A stretch of DNA of 6,426 bases from SVEL01 sp017381055. Its GTDB lineage: Bacteria; Bacillota; Clostridia; Lachnospirales; Lachnospiraceae. The translations under genes were made by a program, and so were the position numbers. The notes beneath the pieces are model-generated. The model searched no databases and was not told the DNA's origin. It worked only from the letters and a program-made list of their open reading frames with translations. The DNA is taken from contig JAXJYC010000035.1 in the NCBI GenBank assembly GCA_036307185.1, positions 1 to 6,426 of the forward strand, in the 5' to 3' direction. Shown piece after piece: positions 5,735-6,426 of the stretch. The number at the start of each line of letters is the position of its first letter. Position 1 is the stretch's first letter.

Positions 5735-6426
5735 ATGGAAACAGGAAGATATGGACAGCATGGAGGACAGTACATACCAGAGCAACTTATGGGAGAGATA
5801 AAAAGAGTTGAAGAGGCGTATGAGTTCTACAAAAATGATAAAGCATTTAATGAGGAATTAAATACATTGTTAAGAGAGTATGCAGGTAGACCTTCTCTTT
5901 TATACTATGCTGAAAAGATGACTAAGGATTTAGGTGGAGCAAAGATATACTTTAAGAGAGAAGATTTAAATCATACAGGTTCTCATAAGATAAATAATGT
6001 GTTAGGTCAGGCACTTTTGGCTAAAAAAATGGGGAAGACAAGAGTTATAGCTGAGACTGGAGCAGGACAGCATGGAGTAGCAACAGCTACAGCAGCAGCA
6101 CTTTTAGGATTAGAGTGTGAAATATATATGGGTAAAGAGGATACTATAAGACAGGCTTTGAACGTATATAGAATGGAACTTTTAGGTGCAAAAGTACATC
6201 CTGTTGAGACAGGAACAATGACACTTAAAGATGCTGTAAATGAATGTATGAAGGCTTGGACTGAGAGAATGGATGATACATTATATGTTTTGGGTTCAGT
6301 TATGGGACCACATCCTTTTCCAATGATAGTAAGAGATTTTCAGAGTGTTATAAGTAAAGAAGCAAGAGCACAGATTCTTGAAAAAGAAGGTAGACTTCCT
6401 GATGTGGTTATGGCCTGTGTAGGTGG
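5735..6426 (+). CDS. trpB: Tryptophan synthase beta chain, 3'-truncated by window edge
   Basis: The first 230 residues of a protein usually near 390-400 long are visible; the frame is open at the window end. TrpB condenses indole with L-serine to make tryptophan, using PLP, and normally pairs with TrpA. It opens with GRYGQHGGQYIPE (4-16), the family N-terminus. KREDLNHTGSHKINN (74-88) holds the PLP-binding lysine at residue 85 (Lys87 in Salmonella TrpB), and ETGAGQHGVA (107-116) starts with the catalytic glutamate (Glu109 in Salmonella). GSVMGPHPFPMIVRDFQ (187-203) is also typical. These fit the ordinary TrpB1 type, not the longer TrpB2. The ATG at 5735 follows a purine-rich AGGAAAGG (5720-5727) at good spacing. 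It is the first gene after the Trp T-box. Whether trpA or other trp genes follow is outside the window. No defects are seen in the visible part. Confidence 0.98.
   Translation, partial: METGRYGQHGGQYIPEQLMGEIKRVEEAYEFYKNDKAFNEELNTLLREYAGRPSLLYYAEKMTKDLGGAKIYFKREDLNHTGSHKINNVLGQALLAKKMGKTRVIAETGAGQHGVATATAAALLGLECEIYMGKEDTIRQALNVYRMELLGAKVHPVETGTMTLKDAVNECMKAWTERMDDTLYVLGSVMGPHPFPMIVRDFQSVISKEARAQILEKEGRLPDVVMACVG

Overview
The window reads as chromosomal DNA from a low-GC Gram-positive bacterium, most likely class Clostridia and perhaps a Lachnospiraceae-like anaerobe. The reasons are the AT-rich coding with many AGA arginine codons, strong AGGAGG-type ribosome binding sites, a Trp-type T-box riboswitch, a DegV-family protein and AGCS/NCS2 permeases. 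The genus is not determinable from the sequence alone. All five protein genes lie on the + strand, and both outer genes are cut by the window edges.

Layout: 1-726 is the 3' three quarters of a cysteine synthase gene (cysK). After 45 bases with no terminator comes a sodium:alanine symporter of the AGCS family (772-2181). It is followed by an NCS2 purine permease of the AzgA/PbuG type (start best placed at 2242, end 3669) and a strong intrinsic terminator (3682-3715). Positions 3718-4366 hold no convincing gene; this stretch is one 649-bp imperfect palindrome (see below). A DegV/FakB-like fatty-acid-binding protein follows at 4459-5292. Then comes a textbook regulatory leader: a consensus promoter (5335-5362), a short perfect inverted repeat at the expected transcript start, and a T-box riboswitch with UGG (Trp) specifier, UGGC acceptor-binding bulge and terminator/antiterminator. 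It controls trpB (5735 to the window end), the tryptophan synthase beta chain.

How the parts work together: the genes are mostly metabolic housekeeping (cysteine synthesis, alanine/glycine uptake, purine uptake, fatty-acid handling, tryptophan synthesis). They do not form one pathway. The clear regulatory logic is tRNA-Trp starvation sensing for trpB. The two permeases could be co-transcribed and share the terminator at 3682-3715, although a promoter-like pair at the end of the alanine symporter gene could drive the purine permease separately.

The most unusual object is the 649-bp palindrome between the purine permease terminator and degV. Its outer 24 bases are perfectly inverted, and matching blocks continue inward in register all the way to a central hairpin near 4014-4051. 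The blocks are separated by unmatched stretches of nearly equal length on the two arms. It could be a non-autonomous fold-back/MITE-like element or a very large hairpin RNA. I do not recognise a named family and see no target-site duplication.
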